From Berkiella sp963803015 (lineage in GTDB: Bacteria; Pseudomonadota; Gammaproteobacteria; Berkiellales; Berkiellaceae), in contig CAWDKV010000004.1 in assembly GCA_963803015.1 (NCBI GenBank), positions 1 to 64,000 on the forward strand: a stretch of 64,000 bases of DNA, written 5' to 3'. The notes under the pieces are model-generated. The model searched no databases. It was not told the origin of the DNA and worked only from the letters and a program-made list of their open reading frames with translations. The stretch's first letter is position 1. Each line of letters opens with the position of its first letter. This document shows positions 63,517 through 64,000 of the stretch, piece after piece. Position numbers and translations under genes: made by a program.

Positions 63517-64000
63517 ACGTATGACAATCATGCTACTTTGCATTGGCCTTCTATTTGGGCTTATTTTCAGCTATCAGTTTTTCAAATCTTACATGATAAA
63601 AAAAGCGATGACGGCGCACTCACCCGTTGTCACTGTTTCTGCAATGAAGGCGACATCACAACCGTGGCAAAATAAAATTAGAGCCGCAGGGAGCCTACGC
63701 GCTGTCTGTGGTGTTGACGTCACAACCGAACTGGCAGGACTTGTCCGTACTATTTATTTCACCCCCGGGGCAAATGTTAAAAAGGGGGCACCCTTAGTAA
63801 AACTCAATGATGATGCAGAAGTCGCACAATTGGCTTCACTGGAAGCCTCTGCCGAACTTGCCAAAATCACTTATGATAGAGATAAAGCGCAGTTTAGTGT
63901 ACAAGCTGTGAGTAAACAAATCGTAGATAATGATGCCAGCAATCTTAAAAACTTATTGGCACAAGTGGCCGAGCAAAAAGCAACCATTGCAAAAAAGAAT
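63509..64000 (+). CDS. Efflux membrane-fusion (HlyD/RND adaptor) protein, partial
   Basis: 164 residues visible before the window ends. ATG at 63509 overlaps the previous stop; GAGGGAG lies 7 nt upstream. One N-terminal membrane helix (LLCIGLLFGLIFSYQFF), then SPVVTVSAMKATSQPWQNKI, ELAGLVRTIYFTPGANVKKG and PLVKLNDDAEVAQL, the lipoyl half-motif, followed by the start of the coiled-coil hairpin. Periplasmic adaptor linking an inner-membrane pump, expected just downstream, to the outer-membrane factor. Confidence 0.92.
   Translation, partial: MARRMTIMLLCIGLLFGLIFSYQFFKSYMIKKAMTAHSPVVTVSAMKATSQPWQNKIRAAGSLRAVCGVDVTTELAGLVRTIYFTPGANVKKGAPLVKLNDDAEVAQLASLEASAELAKITYDRDKAQFSVQAVSKQIVDNDASNLKNLLAQVAEQKATIAKKN

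Noticed and set aside
1..64000. tRNA or rRNA genes
   Set aside because: I looked for T-arm GTTCGA-type motifs with matching cloverleaf context and for conserved rRNA segments and found none; a computational scan could still reveal one.

Overview
This window looks like chromosomal DNA of a low-GC gammaproteobacterium, most plausibly a host-associated member of the Legionellales (Legionella / Coxiella / Berkiella type). I infer this from gene content: an eukaryote-like U-box protein, an ankyrin-repeat protein, a large NAD-glutamate dehydrogenase, FadE-type fatty-acid oxidation, and YeaG/YeaH/SpoVR. No rRNA, tRNA, CRISPR array, phage or transposase gene was seen. The exact taxon cannot be settled from the sequence alone.

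Layout. 1-7.3 kb: the minus-strand 5' part of a giant tandem-repeat surface protein of type I-secreted adhesin style, with an in-frame stop near its N-terminus and a 2736-bp higher-order internal duplication. 7.6-11.1 kb: plus-strand group of di-heme peroxidase, membrane sensor kinase and YfiR-like periplasmic protein. 11.1-14.0 kb: minus-strand purine-salvage and peptidoglycan-recycling operon (YkuD-nagZ-hpt-MTI/MTA phosphorylase). 14.1-22.1 kb: minus-strand TetR, fadL, fadJ, fadI and a frameshifted fadE. 22.3-24.7 kb: small DUF6763-like gene, lexA with a perfect SOS box, pabA-type amidotransferase, an unknown gene. 24.8-30.9 kb: slt, korAB, an orphan parA. 31-39.3 kb: PilY1-like propeller, def, a split ankyrin/Sel1-like effector candidate, minor pilins pilX/W/V and pyrD. 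39.4-48.4 kb: gdhB, M48 lipoprotein protease, an unknown 460-aa protein, hemH. 48.4-58.7 kb: MFS pump, pepN, the prkA(yeaG)-yeaH-spoVR stress operon (prkA carries three frameshifts), and an AGCS amino-acid symporter. 58.7-64 kb: U-box protein, DUF2797 (frameshifted), Sua5, and an outer-membrane factor plus membrane-fusion protein running off the end.

Together the genes suggest a bacterium living on host amino acids and fatty acids (gdhB, korAB, AGCS, fadL/E/I/J), with envelope maintenance, type IV pilus remnants and candidate host-directed proteins.

Main points for a second look: (1) a LexA homologue that lost both the Ala-Gly cleavage dipeptide and the catalytic lysine but keeps a perfect operator; (2) a two-U-box candidate ubiquitin ligase; (3) a family of about 125-150-bp intergenic elements (four clear copies, one remnant) whose central hairpin changes by paired substitutions between copies; (4) single-base frameshifts in four otherwise well-conserved genes, plus a nonsense codon in the adhesin, which mean either genome decay or indel errors in the sequence; (5) a minor-pilin operon apparently split from its PilY1 gene by an effector-like insertion; (6) a signal-less YkuD enzyme in a peptidoglycan-recycling operon.
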